From: Allorhizobium paknamense | Lineage (GTDB): Bacteria; Pseudomonadota; Alphaproteobacteria; Rhizobiales; Rhizobiaceae | Direction of reading: 5' to 3' | Length of the DNA: 64,000 bases | Assembly (NCBI RefSeq): GCF_030815125.1 | Contig: NZ_JAUSWH010000008.1 | Span: forward strand, 156,652-220,651 | Part shown: positions 27,198 to 35,757 of the stretch, piece after piece | Position numbering within the stretch: the first letter of the stretch is position 1 | How the letters are laid out: every line of letters starts with the position of its first letter | Position numbers and translations under genes: made by a program | The notes under the pieces: model-generated | What the model saw: the letters and a program-made list of their open reading frames with translations, nothing else | What the model was told of the DNA's origin: nothing | The model's database searches: none

Positions 27198-27420
27198 TGA
27201 ATCCTCCTCGGCGGGTGTCCGGCGCACCCCCAGAAATGCTGGAACCGGCCGCTCCCCAGCCGGTGGCCACCCCCGCAACCCCGTGGACCTGAGTCGCGCG
27301 GAATAAAAGAACCGTATTGCTTCGGTGGCGGATAATTTATTCCATTTTCTGCTGCGGTCGTCAATGGGGATTCCCGAAATGCCAGAGGAAATGACCGCAA
27401 ATTGATAGTTCTCAAGCAAT

Positions 27421-27444
27421 GAAATGGAATGTTCATTCCATTTC
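27421..27444. promoter_or_regulatory. Perfect palindromic operator candidate GAAATGGAAT-GTTC-ATTCCATTTC
   Basis: Ten-base perfect arms with a four-base centre, 224 bases upstream of the binding-protein start. It contains GGAA-N6-TTCC, which I recall as the motif reported for the RpiR-type inositol regulator IolR in Sinorhizobium. If correct, the importer would belong to an inositol regulon controlled from elsewhere in the genome. Confidence 0.5.
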
Positions 27445-27478
27445 TGGCTTTCAGCTTTGAGAATGGGGGAATGAGGCT

Positions 27479-27515
27479 GAAAAAAAAAGAGCACCGCGCG
27501 GGGGTGCGCGGTGCT
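27479..27515 (-). terminator. Rho-independent terminator of the DUF1003 gene
   Basis: AGCACCGCGC (27490-27499) pairs perfectly with GCGCGGTGCT (27506-27515) around a six-base loop. On the minus strand the stem is followed by a run of nine or more T (the A run at 27479-27488 on plus). This is a textbook intrinsic terminator for leftward transcription from the DUF1003 gene. Confidence 0.85.
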
Positions 27516-27675
27516 TAAAAAAATCCCGATCTGCTAGGGGAACAGCGTCGGGTTGGCCACAGGAACGTGACAGGAGAGCGTTAGCGCCTGAGGGGAGGCG
27601 GAAGGCTTTCCAATCCCTGTATAAAGGACACTAGCGGGATTCCATTACTGCAATATTAAAATTACCTAATAAAGA

Positions 27676-28407
27676 TTATTCTTTGCCGTATTTTTCCGCG
27701 GTTGCCCGTCTTTCAAGCAGATCGATTTGAATTTGCTGGAGTTCTGCCAGCCTTTCCCATTGCCGTGCCATCTGGTGATCGATCTTCTCGTGCAATTGGC
27801 GGATCTCCAGTTCGGCGCGCAGATTGACCATGTAATCGTTTTCCGCCCGCTGCCGGTCTTTTTCCTCCTGCCGCTTCTGGCTCATCATGATGATGGGAGC
27901 CTGAAGGGCTGCGACGCAGGACAGAACGAGATTGAGGAGGATAAAAGGGTAGGGATCGAAGGGCTGGGAAAAGAGGCCGATGGTGTTGATCACCATCCAG
28001 ATGACGAGGATGGCGGTGAAGAGCAGAATAAAGCTCCAGGAGCCGCCGAAAGAGGCAACAGCGTCCGCGGCCTTGTCCCCGAAGGAAAGCCTGCGTTCTC
28101 CCTCCTGGCTTACCTGCTGAACGGTGGAGGCACCACTGCCAAGATCGGCGATGACCCGGCGGTCGAGGGCCGAAAGCTCGCCGCGTTCGTCTTCCAGCAG
28201 TTTTTCGACATGCCGGCGGCGCAGCGTGTTGAGGTCGTCCTCGCAGATAAAGCCGTTTTCCGGCAATTCGCCAAGATCCTCCTCCATCAATTGCAGGGTC
28301 GCCGGGCGCAGATGCTGCAGGGAATGAAGGCGCTTCAGCGGAAATTTTTTGTGGCACACACAACAGCTGTGGCTGTCGCTTGAGGGGGTGGTATGGCGGC
28401 CGCTCAC
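27676..28407 (-). CDS. DUF1003 membrane protein with N-terminal Cys motif
   Basis: 243-residue protein of the DUF1003 family. The core has two membrane segments around residues 123-180 (SWSFILLFTAILVIWMVINTI and FILLNLVLSCVAALQAPIIM), followed by a charged, probably coiled-coil tail (QKRQEEKDRQRAENDY onward) facing the cytosol. The N-terminus has CCVCHKKF and a further Cys in GFICEDDL, a possible metal-binding knuckle found in some members. No function is established for the family. It stands alone, with its own terminator downstream. Confidence 0.82.
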   Translation of the reverse strand: MSGRHTTPSSDSHSCCVCHKKFPLKRLHSLQHLRPATLQLMEEDLGELPENGFICEDDLNTLRRRHVEKLLEDERGELSALDRRVIADLGSGASTVQQVSQEGERRLSFGDKAADAVASFGGSWSFILLFTAILVIWMVINTIGLFSQPFDPYPFILLNLVLSCVAALQAPIIMMSQKRQEEKDRQRAENDYMVNLRAELEIRQLHEKIDHQMARQWERLAELQQIQIDLLERRATAEKYGKE

Positions 28408-28538
28408 GCAAGTCTCCCGGAAAAAACAAGAGACTTTTCCTTACCGGATTTATCAGAAAAAGGCAGCGTTTTCCGGTTGCCGCGGAGGAATGCTGCCAGC
28501 CGTTTCAGCAACAACTGGCAGCATGAATGAAAATGTGA

Positions 28539-29831
28539 TCAGACGATGCCGCCGCTGCCACCCTTGACCTGCGGACGCTCACTGGCAACCTTTTGACGGT
28601 AGCCGCTGGCGCGATAGGCGGCAACGGGATCGATTGCACCGCCATTCAGCCGTCTGGCTTCGGCAAGGATCGGTTCGACATCGGTGCGATAGGCACGCTT
28701 GAGGGTTTCTGTTGCCATCAATGCGTCATTATCGGCCTGATAGCTGTCCAAGGCGCCGCGATCCACCAGAAGAGCCTGCGCATAGGCGCGGCGGATTTCG
28801 TTGGCGCTGGCCATCAGGCTTTCAATGGGATCGGTCACGTTGTGGCTCTGGTCGATCATATGGGCCGGGTGGAAGCCTTTTACGCCACGATGGTCTGCAT
28901 CCACCAATTCGTTGAAGACGAGGAACAGGCGATAAGGATCGACGGAACCGGCGTCCAGGTCATCATCACCATACTTCGAATCGTTGAAATGGAAGCCGCC
29001 GAGCTTTCCAAACTGGATGAGCCGGGCCACGATCATTTCGATATTGGTGTTCGGGGCGTGATGGCCGAGGTCCACCAGGCAGTAGGCCTTCTCGCCCAGG
29101 GTCTGGGCGATGAGGTAATTGGTGCCCCAATCCTGTACGACGGTGGAATAGAAGGCCGGTTCATACATCTTGTGTTCGGAAAACAGCCGCCAATCCTCCG
29201 GCAGCGCCTTGTAGATATCGCGCATGGCATCGAGATAGCGTTCAAAGGCCCGGGTGAAATTGCTTTGGCCCGGAAAGTTGGAACCATCGCCGATCCAGAC
29301 CGTCAGCGCCTTCGAGCCGATGGCGTTGCCGATCTCGATACATTCCAGATTATGCTCGACCGCCTGACGGCGCGTACCGGCATCGACATGCGAGAGCGAG
29401 CCATATTTATAGGAATGCGCCTGATCCGGCGCATCGGAAAATGTGTTGGAATTCATCGCATCGAAGCCAAGGCCCAGCGCCGCGCCCTTGGCCTTCAGCT
29501 CTTTCGGATCCGCCTTGTCCCACGGGATATGCAGCGACACCGTCGGAGTGGCGCGGGTTAATTGCTGGATCACGCTGCAATCTTCCAGCTTGTCGAAAAT
29601 GTTGCGCGGCTCGCCGAGGCCCGGAAACCGCGCAAAGCGCGTACCGCCGGTGCCCACACCCCAGGAGGGGACGGCCACGAAAAACTCGGAGACCTTTCGG
29701 GTTATCCTATCGATATCAACGGATTGGCGCGAAAGCTTTGCGCCCAGCGCCTCGTAATCGCTTTTGAGCGCGGCTGCGCGCTTTTCATTGTCGGCGGCAA
29801 TCACATCGCCGGAAATCAGAAGATCGGTCAT
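28539..29831 (-). CDS. rhaI: L-rhamnose isomerase (rhizobial RhaI type)
   Basis: 430-residue TIM-barrel isomerase of the L-rhamnose catabolism type found in rhizobia and Pseudomonas, not the E. coli RhaA family. It converts L-rhamnose to L-rhamnulose. Visible segments are VPSWGVGTGGTRFARFPG, TVSLHIPWDKADP, WIGDGSNFPGQ, FSEHKMYEPAFYSTVVQDWG with a metal-ligand Glu region, VDLGHHAPNTNIE and GGFHFNDSKYGDDDLDAGS, the last carrying His/Asp ligands. It follows rhaD by 60 bases containing a hairpin, and shares the rhaDI transcript. Confidence 0.93.
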   Translation of the reverse strand: MTDLLISGDVIAADNEKRAAALKSDYEALGAKLSRQSVDIDRITRKVSEFFVAVPSWGVGTGGTRFARFPGLGEPRNIFDKLEDCSVIQQLTRATPTVSLHIPWDKADPKELKAKGAALGLGFDAMNSNTFSDAPDQAHSYKYGSLSHVDAGTRRQAVEHNLECIEIGNAIGSKALTVWIGDGSNFPGQSNFTRAFERYLDAMRDIYKALPEDWRLFSEHKMYEPAFYSTVVQDWGTNYLIAQTLGEKAYCLVDLGHHAPNTNIEMIVARLIQFGKLGGFHFNDSKYGDDDLDAGSVDPYRLFLVFNELVDADHRGVKGFHPAHMIDQSHNVTDPIESLMASANEIRRAYAQALLVDRGALDSYQADNDALMATETLKRAYRTDVEPILAEARRLNGGAIDPVAAYRASGYRQKVASERPQVKGGSGGIV

Positions 29832-29852
29832 TGGCTCCTCCCAAACAGATGA

Positions 29853-29881
29853 TCCCTCTCCCGGTTGGTTCCGGGAGAGGG
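29853..29881 (-). terminator. Intercistronic hairpin between rhaD and rhaI
   Basis: CCCTCTCCCGG (29854-29864), TTGGTT, CCGGGAGAGGG (29871-29881): a perfect 11-base stem. There is no T run, so it is more likely an mRNA processing or stability element that separates rhaD and rhaI expression than a full terminator. Confidence 0.55.
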
Positions 29882-29891
29882 GAGGGCTGAT

Positions 29892-31988
29892 TTATCGCGT
29901 AAAGCTCTGGGCGTTCCCGGCATCGACATTGATGATGTTGCCGGTGGATTTGGCCGAGGCGTCCGACGCGAGGAAGTAGATGGCTTCGGCAATATCCTCC
30001 GGCAGCACATTCAGCTTCAGCATCGAGCGCTTGCGGTAATGTTCCTCCAACTCGTCCACCTCGATCTTCGAGGAGGCTGCGCGCTGTTCACGCCACTCCC
30101 CATTCCAGATTTTCGAGCCGCGCAGCACGGCATCGGGATTGACGGTGTTGACGCGGATGCCCGCTTCCGCACCCTCCAGAGCAAGGCAACGCGCCAGATG
30201 AATTTCCGCCGCCTTGGCCGTGCAATAGGCGGACGCATTGGGAGACGAGGCAAGACCATTCTTGGAGGCGACAAAGACGATGTTGCCGCCGATGTTCTGA
30301 CGGCGGAACAGCCGGAAGGCCTCGCGCGATACCAGGAAATAACCGGTGGCCAGAATGTTGATATTCTTGTCCCACATGGCAAGCGTCGTTTCTTCCACCG
30401 GGGCGGAGGACGCAATTCCGGCATTGGAAACGAGGATGTCCACCCCCCCGAATTCGATGGCAGCCTCGGCAAAAGCGGACAGGACGGCGTCTTCCTTCGT
30501 CACATCCAGAACGACGCTGCGCACGGCATCGCTGCTGAAACGTTTTGCAAAGTCCTGCTCGGTTGCAGCCAGCGCATTTTGATCGATATCTGCCAGAACC
30601 ACGCATGCCCCTTCAGAGGCAAGACGCTCTGCCGTAGCCCGGCCTATGCCCCCGGCACCGCCGGTAATGAAGGCAACGCGTCCAGCCAGGCTTTTCGGCT
30701 TTGGCATGCGCTGCAACTTCGCTTCTTCCAGTAGCCAGTATTCGATGTCAAAGGCTTCCTGCTCGGGCAGGCCCTGATATTCGGACACCGTGGACGCGCC
30801 GCGCATCACATTGATGGCGTTGACGTAAAACTCACCGGCAATACGCGCCGTTGCCTTGTCCTTGGCAAAGGACAGCATGCCAATGCCGGGGATCAGGAAG
30901 ATCACCGGGTTGGGATCACGCATTTTCGGCGAGTTGTCGTGGCGGCAGGTGTTGTAATAGCGGCTGTAATCGGCGCGGTAATCCTCGAGTGCTTTGTCCA
31001 GGCCGGCAATCACCGCCTCTACATCCGGCTTTGCCGGATCGAATTCCACGATCAGCGGCCGAATTTTGGTGCGCAGGAAGTGATCGGGGCAGGAGGTGCC
31101 AAGCGCCCCGAGCGGCTTGAGGTCCTTGGAGTTGACGAATTCCAGCACCGCATCCTGATCATCGAAATGACCAAGCTTGCGCTCCGCGTTGCCGATCCGG
31201 CCACGGATTTCCGGCATCAGCCTGGCGGCGATTGCGCGGCGTTCTGCCTGAGGCAGGCTTTGGGTTACGGCGCCACCGAAGATGGTCTTGCCTTCCGTTT
31301 CTCCGGCAAACCAGAGGATGGCCTTGTTGATGATGTCGAGCGTGAGTTCATAGCAGGCCCTGGCATCATTGGCCCAGGTAAAGAGGCCGTGACTTTCCAG
31401 TACCACACCCTTGGCCTGCGGATTGGCGCGGACGAAGGCTTCCAGATCGAGACCGAGCTGGAAACCGGGGCGGCGCCAGGGCAACCAGCCGATGTCGTCT
31501 CCGAAAATCCGCTGCGTCAGATCGCGCGAATTCTTCGATGCTGCGATGGCGATGATCGCATCGGGATGCATGTGATCGACATGCGTAAAGGGCACGAAGC
31601 CATGCAGCGGCGTGTCGATGGAGGCCGCGCGCGGATTGAGGTTGAAGGTGCAATGGGGCAGGAAGCCCACCATGCGGTCTTCATCGTGAACGCCTTGGTA
31701 AAGCCCCTTCAGAGCTTCCAGCTTGTCCTGATAGAGGGTTGCAAAGCCGTCGAGCTTGATGGTGCCGACATCGCCGCCGGAACCCTTGACCCAGAGAACC
31801 TTGACGGTCTCCCCCGTCAGCGGGTCCTTCTCCATCACCTTGGCAGAGGTGTTGCCGCCGCCGTAATTGGTGATGCGCTTGTCTGCGCCCAGCAGATTGG
31901 AACGGTAAAGCAGCTTGCCGGGCTCATCGAGCGTTGCGGCATAAGCGTCGTCCCAGCGGTTTTCGAGTAGGCGGGGCTGGCCCGTCAT
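29892..31988 (-). CDS. rhaD: Bifunctional rhamnulose-1-phosphate aldolase / short-chain dehydrogenase
   Basis: 698-residue fusion. The N-terminal ~400 residues are a class II aldolase (KGSGGDVGTIKLDGFATLYQ, then HVDHMHPDAIIAIAAS with zinc His residues). The C-terminal ~260 are a short-chain dehydrogenase with GRVAFITGGAGGIGRATAERL and the catalytic YCTAK (YxxxK). The aldolase splits rhamnulose-1-phosphate into DHAP and L-lactaldehyde, and the dehydrogenase half likely converts the lactaldehyde. Start at MTGQPRLLENRW, preceded by GGGAGGATT; an upstream frame extends into the divergent promoter. It heads the rhaDI operon opposite rhaR. Confidence 0.94.
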   Translation of the reverse strand: MTGQPRLLENRWDDAYAATLDEPGKLLYRSNLLGADKRITNYGGGNTSAKVMEKDPLTGETVKVLWVKGSGGDVGTIKLDGFATLYQDKLEALKGLYQGVHDEDRMVGFLPHCTFNLNPRAASIDTPLHGFVPFTHVDHMHPDAIIAIAASKNSRDLTQRIFGDDIGWLPWRRPGFQLGLDLEAFVRANPQAKGVVLESHGLFTWANDARACYELTLDIINKAILWFAGETEGKTIFGGAVTQSLPQAERRAIAARLMPEIRGRIGNAERKLGHFDDQDAVLEFVNSKDLKPLGALGTSCPDHFLRTKIRPLIVEFDPAKPDVEAVIAGLDKALEDYRADYSRYYNTCRHDNSPKMRDPNPVIFLIPGIGMLSFAKDKATARIAGEFYVNAINVMRGASTVSEYQGLPEQEAFDIEYWLLEEAKLQRMPKPKSLAGRVAFITGGAGGIGRATAERLASEGACVVLADIDQNALAATEQDFAKRFSSDAVRSVVLDVTKEDAVLSAFAEAAIEFGGVDILVSNAGIASSAPVEETTLAMWDKNINILATGYFLVSREAFRLFRRQNIGGNIVFVASKNGLASSPNASAYCTAKAAEIHLARCLALEGAEAGIRVNTVNPDAVLRGSKIWNGEWREQRAASSKIEVDELEEHYRKRSMLKLNVLPEDIAEAIYFLASDASAKSTGNIINVDAGNAQSFTR

Positions 31989-32076
31989 TGGCAATCCTCC
32001 CGATATGGTGTTGTGGCCGCACCCACAGGACACGGCGTTCCTTCCTGCAGTGGTATTGCGCAGGCAAACGTGTCGT

Positions 32077-32147
32077 GTCAATCAAAAACGATCATAAACA
32101 TTCTTATTGCGCTGCAATATAATCTTTTTTGATCGATTGTGATTGAC
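32077..32147. promoter_or_regulatory. Rhamnose divergent promoter with paired 18-base operators
   Basis: GTCAATCAAAAACGATCA (32077-32094) and TGATCGATTGTGATTGAC (32130-32147) are inverted copies with 16 of 18 positions matching, 35 bases apart, between rhaD (minus) and rhaR (plus). TATAAT at 32118-32123, with TAAACA 17 bases upstream, is a rhaR-direction promoter lying between the two boxes. A DeoR-family repressor such as RhaR binding both boxes would shut both operons (inference). Confidence 0.65.
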
Positions 32148-32189
32148 TACGTAAAAGCTTTCTGAATTAATTTCCGTCAGGAGGACCCC

Positions 32190-33002
32190 ATGCACGAACG
32201 CGAACGCCATCGGATTATCTTGAGCGCGATCCAGGAGAAGCCTGTGATCACGGTGCAGGATATTGCCGAGTTGACGGAAGCTTCCGAGGCGACGATCCGG
32301 CGCGATATCGCGGCTTTGCATGTGCAGGGCAAGCTTCGCCGGGTGCGGGGCGGTGCGGAAGCGATTCATCCGCCACAGCTTGGCAATCTGGCGGCGCGGC
32401 CCTTTCGCGTTTCCGAATCGATCAATATCGATAAAAAGCGCGCAATTGCGCGCGCTGCGGTGGAATTATGTGAGGAGGGTGATTCGGTCATCCTCAATGG
32501 CGGCACCACGACCTTTCAGATGGTGCATTTCATGGCCGCGCGGCGGCTGCAGGTGATGACCAATTCCTTCGCCATTGCCGAACATCTTATCAAGAATTCG
32601 AAGTGCACGGTGAATGTGCCGGGCGGCGCGATCTATCGGGACCAGAGCCTGATTCTCTCGCCGTTCGAGAACGATGCGATCCGGAATTTTTATGGCAGAC
32701 GCATGTTTATCGGCGCGCAGGGCATCAGCGCACTTGGCGTGATGGAGCCGGACGCGCTGGTCATTCAGAGCGAGCAGCGGTTGATGCGTCAGGCCGAGGA
32801 ACTGATCGTCATGGTCGATTCTACAAAGTTTTCCCGGCGGTCCAGCATGATCCTGTGCCCGCTGGAAAATGTCTCCACCATCATTACCGATGATGGTGTG
32901 CCGGAGGAGGCCGCCGCCATGGTGGAGGCGGCCGGGGTGAAATTGCTGACGGTAAAGCCCATGGCGTCGTCGCAAAAGGAGGGCTCTTCTTCGGTCGCAT
33001 GA
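32190..33002 (+). CDS. rhaR: DeoR-family regulator RhaR
   Basis: 270-residue DeoR-family protein. The N-terminal helix-turn-helix is ERHRIILSAIQEKPVITVQD followed by SEATIRRDIAALHVQGKLRRVRGGAE. The C-terminal DeoRC sugar-phosphate sensor has DSVILNGGTTTFQMVHFM and the VDSTKF segment typical of the family. It is known in R. leguminosarum as a negative regulator of the rha operons. AGGAGGACCCC precedes the ATG. It leads the plus-strand rha genes, with 101 bases to rhaS, and faces rhaD. The paired inverted boxes upstream are its probable operators. Confidence 0.9.
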   Translation: MHERERHRIILSAIQEKPVITVQDIAELTEASEATIRRDIAALHVQGKLRRVRGGAEAIHPPQLGNLAARPFRVSESINIDKKRAIARAAVELCEEGDSVILNGGTTTFQMVHFMAARRLQVMTNSFAIAEHLIKNSKCTVNVPGGAIYRDQSLILSPFENDAIRNFYGRRMFIGAQGISALGVMEPDALVIQSEQRLMRQAEELIVMVDSTKFSRRSSMILCPLENVSTIITDDGVPEEAAAMVEAAGVKLLTVKPMASSQKEGSSSVA

Positions 33003-33103
33003 ACGGGTTGGGGCCCTTGCACAAGCGCTGACAAAAGCGCTCGCACGGGGATGCTCAAGCTTTGGCCGCTGGGGAGCAAGGTCAATCAAAAGGGAGGATG
33101 AAC

Positions 33104-34099
33104 ATGAAACTGACAAGACGTTTATTCGGAGCAGCCAGCATTGCCTTCGTGGCCACCACGGGCATGGCGAATGCGGCTGATGTCAAGATCGCGCTGGTGG
33201 TGAAATCGCTCGGCAACGGCTTTTTCGAGGCTGCCAACAAGGGCGCGGAAGAGGCCGCCAAGGACATCGGCGGCGTGAAGATCATTTATACCGGCCCGAC
33301 TACGACGACGGCGGAGGGCCAGATCGAGGTCATCAACTCGCTGATCGCGCAGGGTGTGGACGCCATCGCCATTTCCGCCAACGATCCGGATGCCGTGGTG
33401 CCGGCGCTCAAGAAAGCCGCCCAGCGCGGTATCAAGGTCATCTCCTGGGATTCCGGCGTTGCACCGGCAGGCCGTATCCTGCATCTCAATCCTTCGTCCA
33501 ACGAGTTGATCGGCAAGATGTGCCTCAAACTCGCCGCCGATCACCTGCCGGATGGCAAGGGTGATTTCGCTATTCTCTCGGCCACCACCACCTCGACCAA
33601 CCAGAATATCTGGATCGAGGAGATGAAGAAGCAGCTCAAGGATTTCCCGGGCCTGAACCTCGTTACCACGGTTTACGGCGACGATCTGGCTGACAAGAGC
33701 TATCGCGAGGCCAATGGTCTGTTGACCTCGAAGCCGAACGTGAAGGTGATTGTGGCGCCGACCACGGTTGGCGTGCTGGCGGCGTCACAGGCCGTGAAGG
33801 ATGCCGGCAAGATCGGCCAGGTCTACGTGACCGGGCTTGGCCTGCCCTCTGAAATGGCAGGCGCCATCAAGTCCGGCGCCACGAAGGAATTTGCAATCTG
33901 GAACCCCATCGATCTTGGCTATTCGGCCACCCAGATCGCCTATCACCTCGTCAAGGGGGATGCGACCGGCAAGCCGGGAACGGAAATTCCCGCAGGTCGC
34001 ATGGGCTCCATCAAGATCGGCGCCAATGGTGAGGCCGCTATGGCCGATCCCTTCGTCTACGACGCCAAGAACATCGATCAGTTTTCAAAGATCTTCTGA
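33104..34099 (+). CDS. rhaS: Rhamnose ABC importer binding protein RhaS
   Basis: 331-residue periplasmic binding protein (ribose/autoinducer-2 type). The signal peptide is MKLTRRLFGAASIAFVATTG with a cut after ANA. The mature protein starts DVKIALVVKSLGNGFFEA and has IISANDPDAVVPALKKA-like and VTGLGLPSEMAGAIKSG segments typical of RhaS. Start chosen at MKLTRR, with GGAGG six bases upstream; an in-frame ATG two codons earlier is less well spaced. It is first of the importer genes rhaSTPQ and is followed by a long hairpin (34102-34140), consistent with excess production of the binding protein. Confidence 0.93.
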   Translation: MKLTRRLFGAASIAFVATTGMANAADVKIALVVKSLGNGFFEAANKGAEEAAKDIGGVKIIYTGPTTTTAEGQIEVINSLIAQGVDAIAISANDPDAVVPALKKAAQRGIKVISWDSGVAPAGRILHLNPSSNELIGKMCLKLAADHLPDGKGDFAILSATTTSTNQNIWIEEMKKQLKDFPGLNLVTTVYGDDLADKSYREANGLLTSKPNVKVIVAPTTVGVLAASQAVKDAGKIGQVYVTGLGLPSEMAGAIKSGATKEFAIWNPIDLGYSATQIAYHLVKGDATGKPGTEIPAGRMGSIKIGANGEAAMADPFVYDAKNIDQFSKIF

Positions 34100-34101
34100 T
34101 C

Positions 34102-34140
34102 GGTCTTTCTGGAGCATTTCGTCCGGAAATGCTCCAGACC
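34102..34140 (+). terminator. Stem-loop after rhaS
   Basis: GGTCTTTCTGGAGCATTTC folds on GAAATGCTCCAGACC around GTCCG; the CTGGAGCATTTC/GAAATGCTCCAG core is a perfect 12-base stem. It has no downstream T run and sits between rhaS and rhaT, so it is probably a 3' stabiliser or partial terminator. The GGAGCATTTC core is also found in repeat elements elsewhere in the window (40433-40538). Confidence 0.6.
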
Positions 34141-34209
34141 AAACGGATTTGTCGAAAATTCGAGGCCTGCGGATGCAGGCCCCGGATCCGTGCATTTGAA
34201 ATCCAGGAC

Positions 34210-35748
34210 ATGATGATGAGCGCCCAACTCCAGACAAACGCGGCTTCCGCTCCGGCCCATGCAGGACCGGTGCTGGAAATGCGCGGCATTTCGCAGATCT
34301 TTCCCGGCGTGAAAGCGCTGGATGGGGTGGATATTGCGCTTTATCCGGGCGAAGTGACGGCGTTGATCGGTGAAAACGGCGCAGGAAAATCGACGCTCGT
34401 CAAAATCCTGACCGGCATTTACCGACCGAATGAAGGAGAAATCCGCATTGACGGTCAAGCGGTACAGTTTGCCAGCGCTCAGGATGCCATCGATGCCGGC
34501 GTTACGGCCATCCACCAGGAAACGGTGCTGTTCGATGAATTGACCGTGGCGGAAAACATCTTTCTCGGCCATGCCCCGCGCACGCGTCTCGGGCTGATCG
34601 ACTGGCAGCGCATTCACGCGCGCGCCCGGGCGCTGCTGGAACAGTTGGAAAGCCACATCGATCCGTCGATCCGCTTGAAGGATCTCTCCATCGCCCAGCG
34701 GCATCTGGTGGCGATTGCGCGCGCGCTTTCGGTGGAAGCGCGCATCGTCATCATGGATGAGCCGACGGCGGCCCTGTCACGCAAGGAAATTGACGATCTG
34801 TTTCGCATCGTCAACGGCCTGAAGGCGCAGGGCAAGGCGATCCTTTTCATCAGCCATAAATTCGATGAGCTTTACGAGATTGCCGAAAATTACGCCGTCT
34901 TCCGGGATGGCCGCATGGTGGGGGCCGGAAAGCTGCAAACCACGCCGCAGGAGGAGATCGTGCGGCTGATGGTGGGGCGCGACGTGCATGACGTTTTTCC
35001 CAAGGCGAAGGCGCAGATTGGTGGGCCGGTGCTGTCGGTTCAGGGATATAGCCACCCCACCGAGTTTCGCGATATTTCCTTTGACCTGAAGAGGGGCGAA
35101 ATTCTCGGCATTTACGGTCTGATCGGCGCCGGGCGCTCCGAACTGTGCCAGGCGCTGTTCGGTATTACGCGTCCGTCTTCCGGAACATTGTCGCTGGAGG
35201 GCAGGGCGCTTTCGATTGCCTCCTCCGCTGACGCGATTGCCGCCGGTATCGTTTATGTTCCGGAAGAGCGGGGCCGCCATGGGCTCGCGCTGCAAATGCC
35301 GATCTATCAGAACATGTCGCTTCCATCGCTCGGACAGACGTCGCGCAAGGGTTTCCTGCGGGTTGCGGAGGAATTCAGGCTGGCGCGGCATTATGCGGAA
35401 CGGCTGGATTTGAGGGCTGCTGCCCTCTCCGTGCCGGTCGGCACGCTCTCCGGCGGCAATCAGCAGAAAGTAGTGATCGGCAAATGGCTGGCGACGAAGC
35501 CGAAGGTCATCATTCTCGATGAACCCACCAAGGGCATCGATATCGGCTCCAAGGCTGCCGTTCACGGCTTTATTTCCGAACTGGCGGCAGAGGGGCTTTC
35601 GATCCTGATGATCTCGTCCGAACTGCCGGAAATTCTCGGCATGTCAGACCGGGTAATGGTGATGCGCGAGGGCCTGATGGCAGGCCTTTACGACCGGGAA
35701 GGGCTGACGCCGGAAATGCTGGTGCGCGCTGCCACCGGCAATATGTGA
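34210..35748 (+). CDS. rhaT: Rhamnose ABC importer double ATPase RhaT
   Basis: 512-residue fused ATPase. First half: [43 protein letters not shown]. Second half: the degenerate P-loop [31 protein letters not shown] and LDEPTKGIDIGSK. Three consecutive ATG codons begin the frame (34210, 34213, 34216) behind CCAGGA; the exact one used is uncertain. It belongs to the CUT2 importer with RhaS, RhaP and RhaQ. In this rhizobial nomenclature rhaT is the ATPase, unrelated to the E. coli RhaT symporter. Confidence 0.92.
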   Translation: MMMSAQLQTNAASAPAHAGPVLEMRGISQIFPGVKALDGVDIALYPGEVTALIGENGAGKSTLVKILTGIYRPNEGEIRIDGQAVQFASAQDAIDAGVTAIHQETVLFDELTVAENIFLGHAPRTRLGLIDWQRIHARARALLEQLESHIDPSIRLKDLSIAQRHLVAIARALSVEARIVIMDEPTAALSRKEIDDLFRIVNGLKAQGKAILFISHKFDELYEIAENYAVFRDGRMVGAGKLQTTPQEEIVRLMVGRDVHDVFPKAKAQIGGPVLSVQGYSHPTEFRDISFDLKRGEILGIYGLIGAGRSELCQALFGITRPSSGTLSLEGRALSIASSADAIAAGIVYVPEERGRHGLALQMPIYQNMSLPSLGQTSRKGFLRVAEEFRLARHYAERLDLRAAALSVPVGTLSGGNQQKVVIGKWLATKPKVIILDEPTKGIDIGSKAAVHGFISELAAEGLSILMISSELPEILGMSDRVMVMREGLMAGLYDREGLTPEMLVRAATGNM

Positions 35749-35757
35749 GGTTCCAAC

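Larger units (their letters stand above)
27198..27675. promoter_or_regulatory. Promoter region of the CUT2 operon
   Basis: 478 bases without a supported gene. It holds the operator candidate at 27421-27444 and the terminator at 27479-27515 of the converging-from-right DUF1003 gene; between them and the binding-protein start must lie the CUT2 promoter. The rest (27520-27675) shows no clear structure beyond AT-rich sequence near 27650. Confidence 0.4.

Noticed and set aside
24471..27200. A 909-codon open frame on plus
   Set aside because: It is antisense to the well-supported CUT2 ATPase and binding-protein genes and has no recognisable domain; high-GC coding DNA often leaves such open antisense frames.
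32190..33002. E. coli-type AraC-family RhaR
   Set aside because: The protein is clearly DeoR-family (N-terminal helix-turn-helix plus DeoRC sensor); the name follows the rhizobial usage only.
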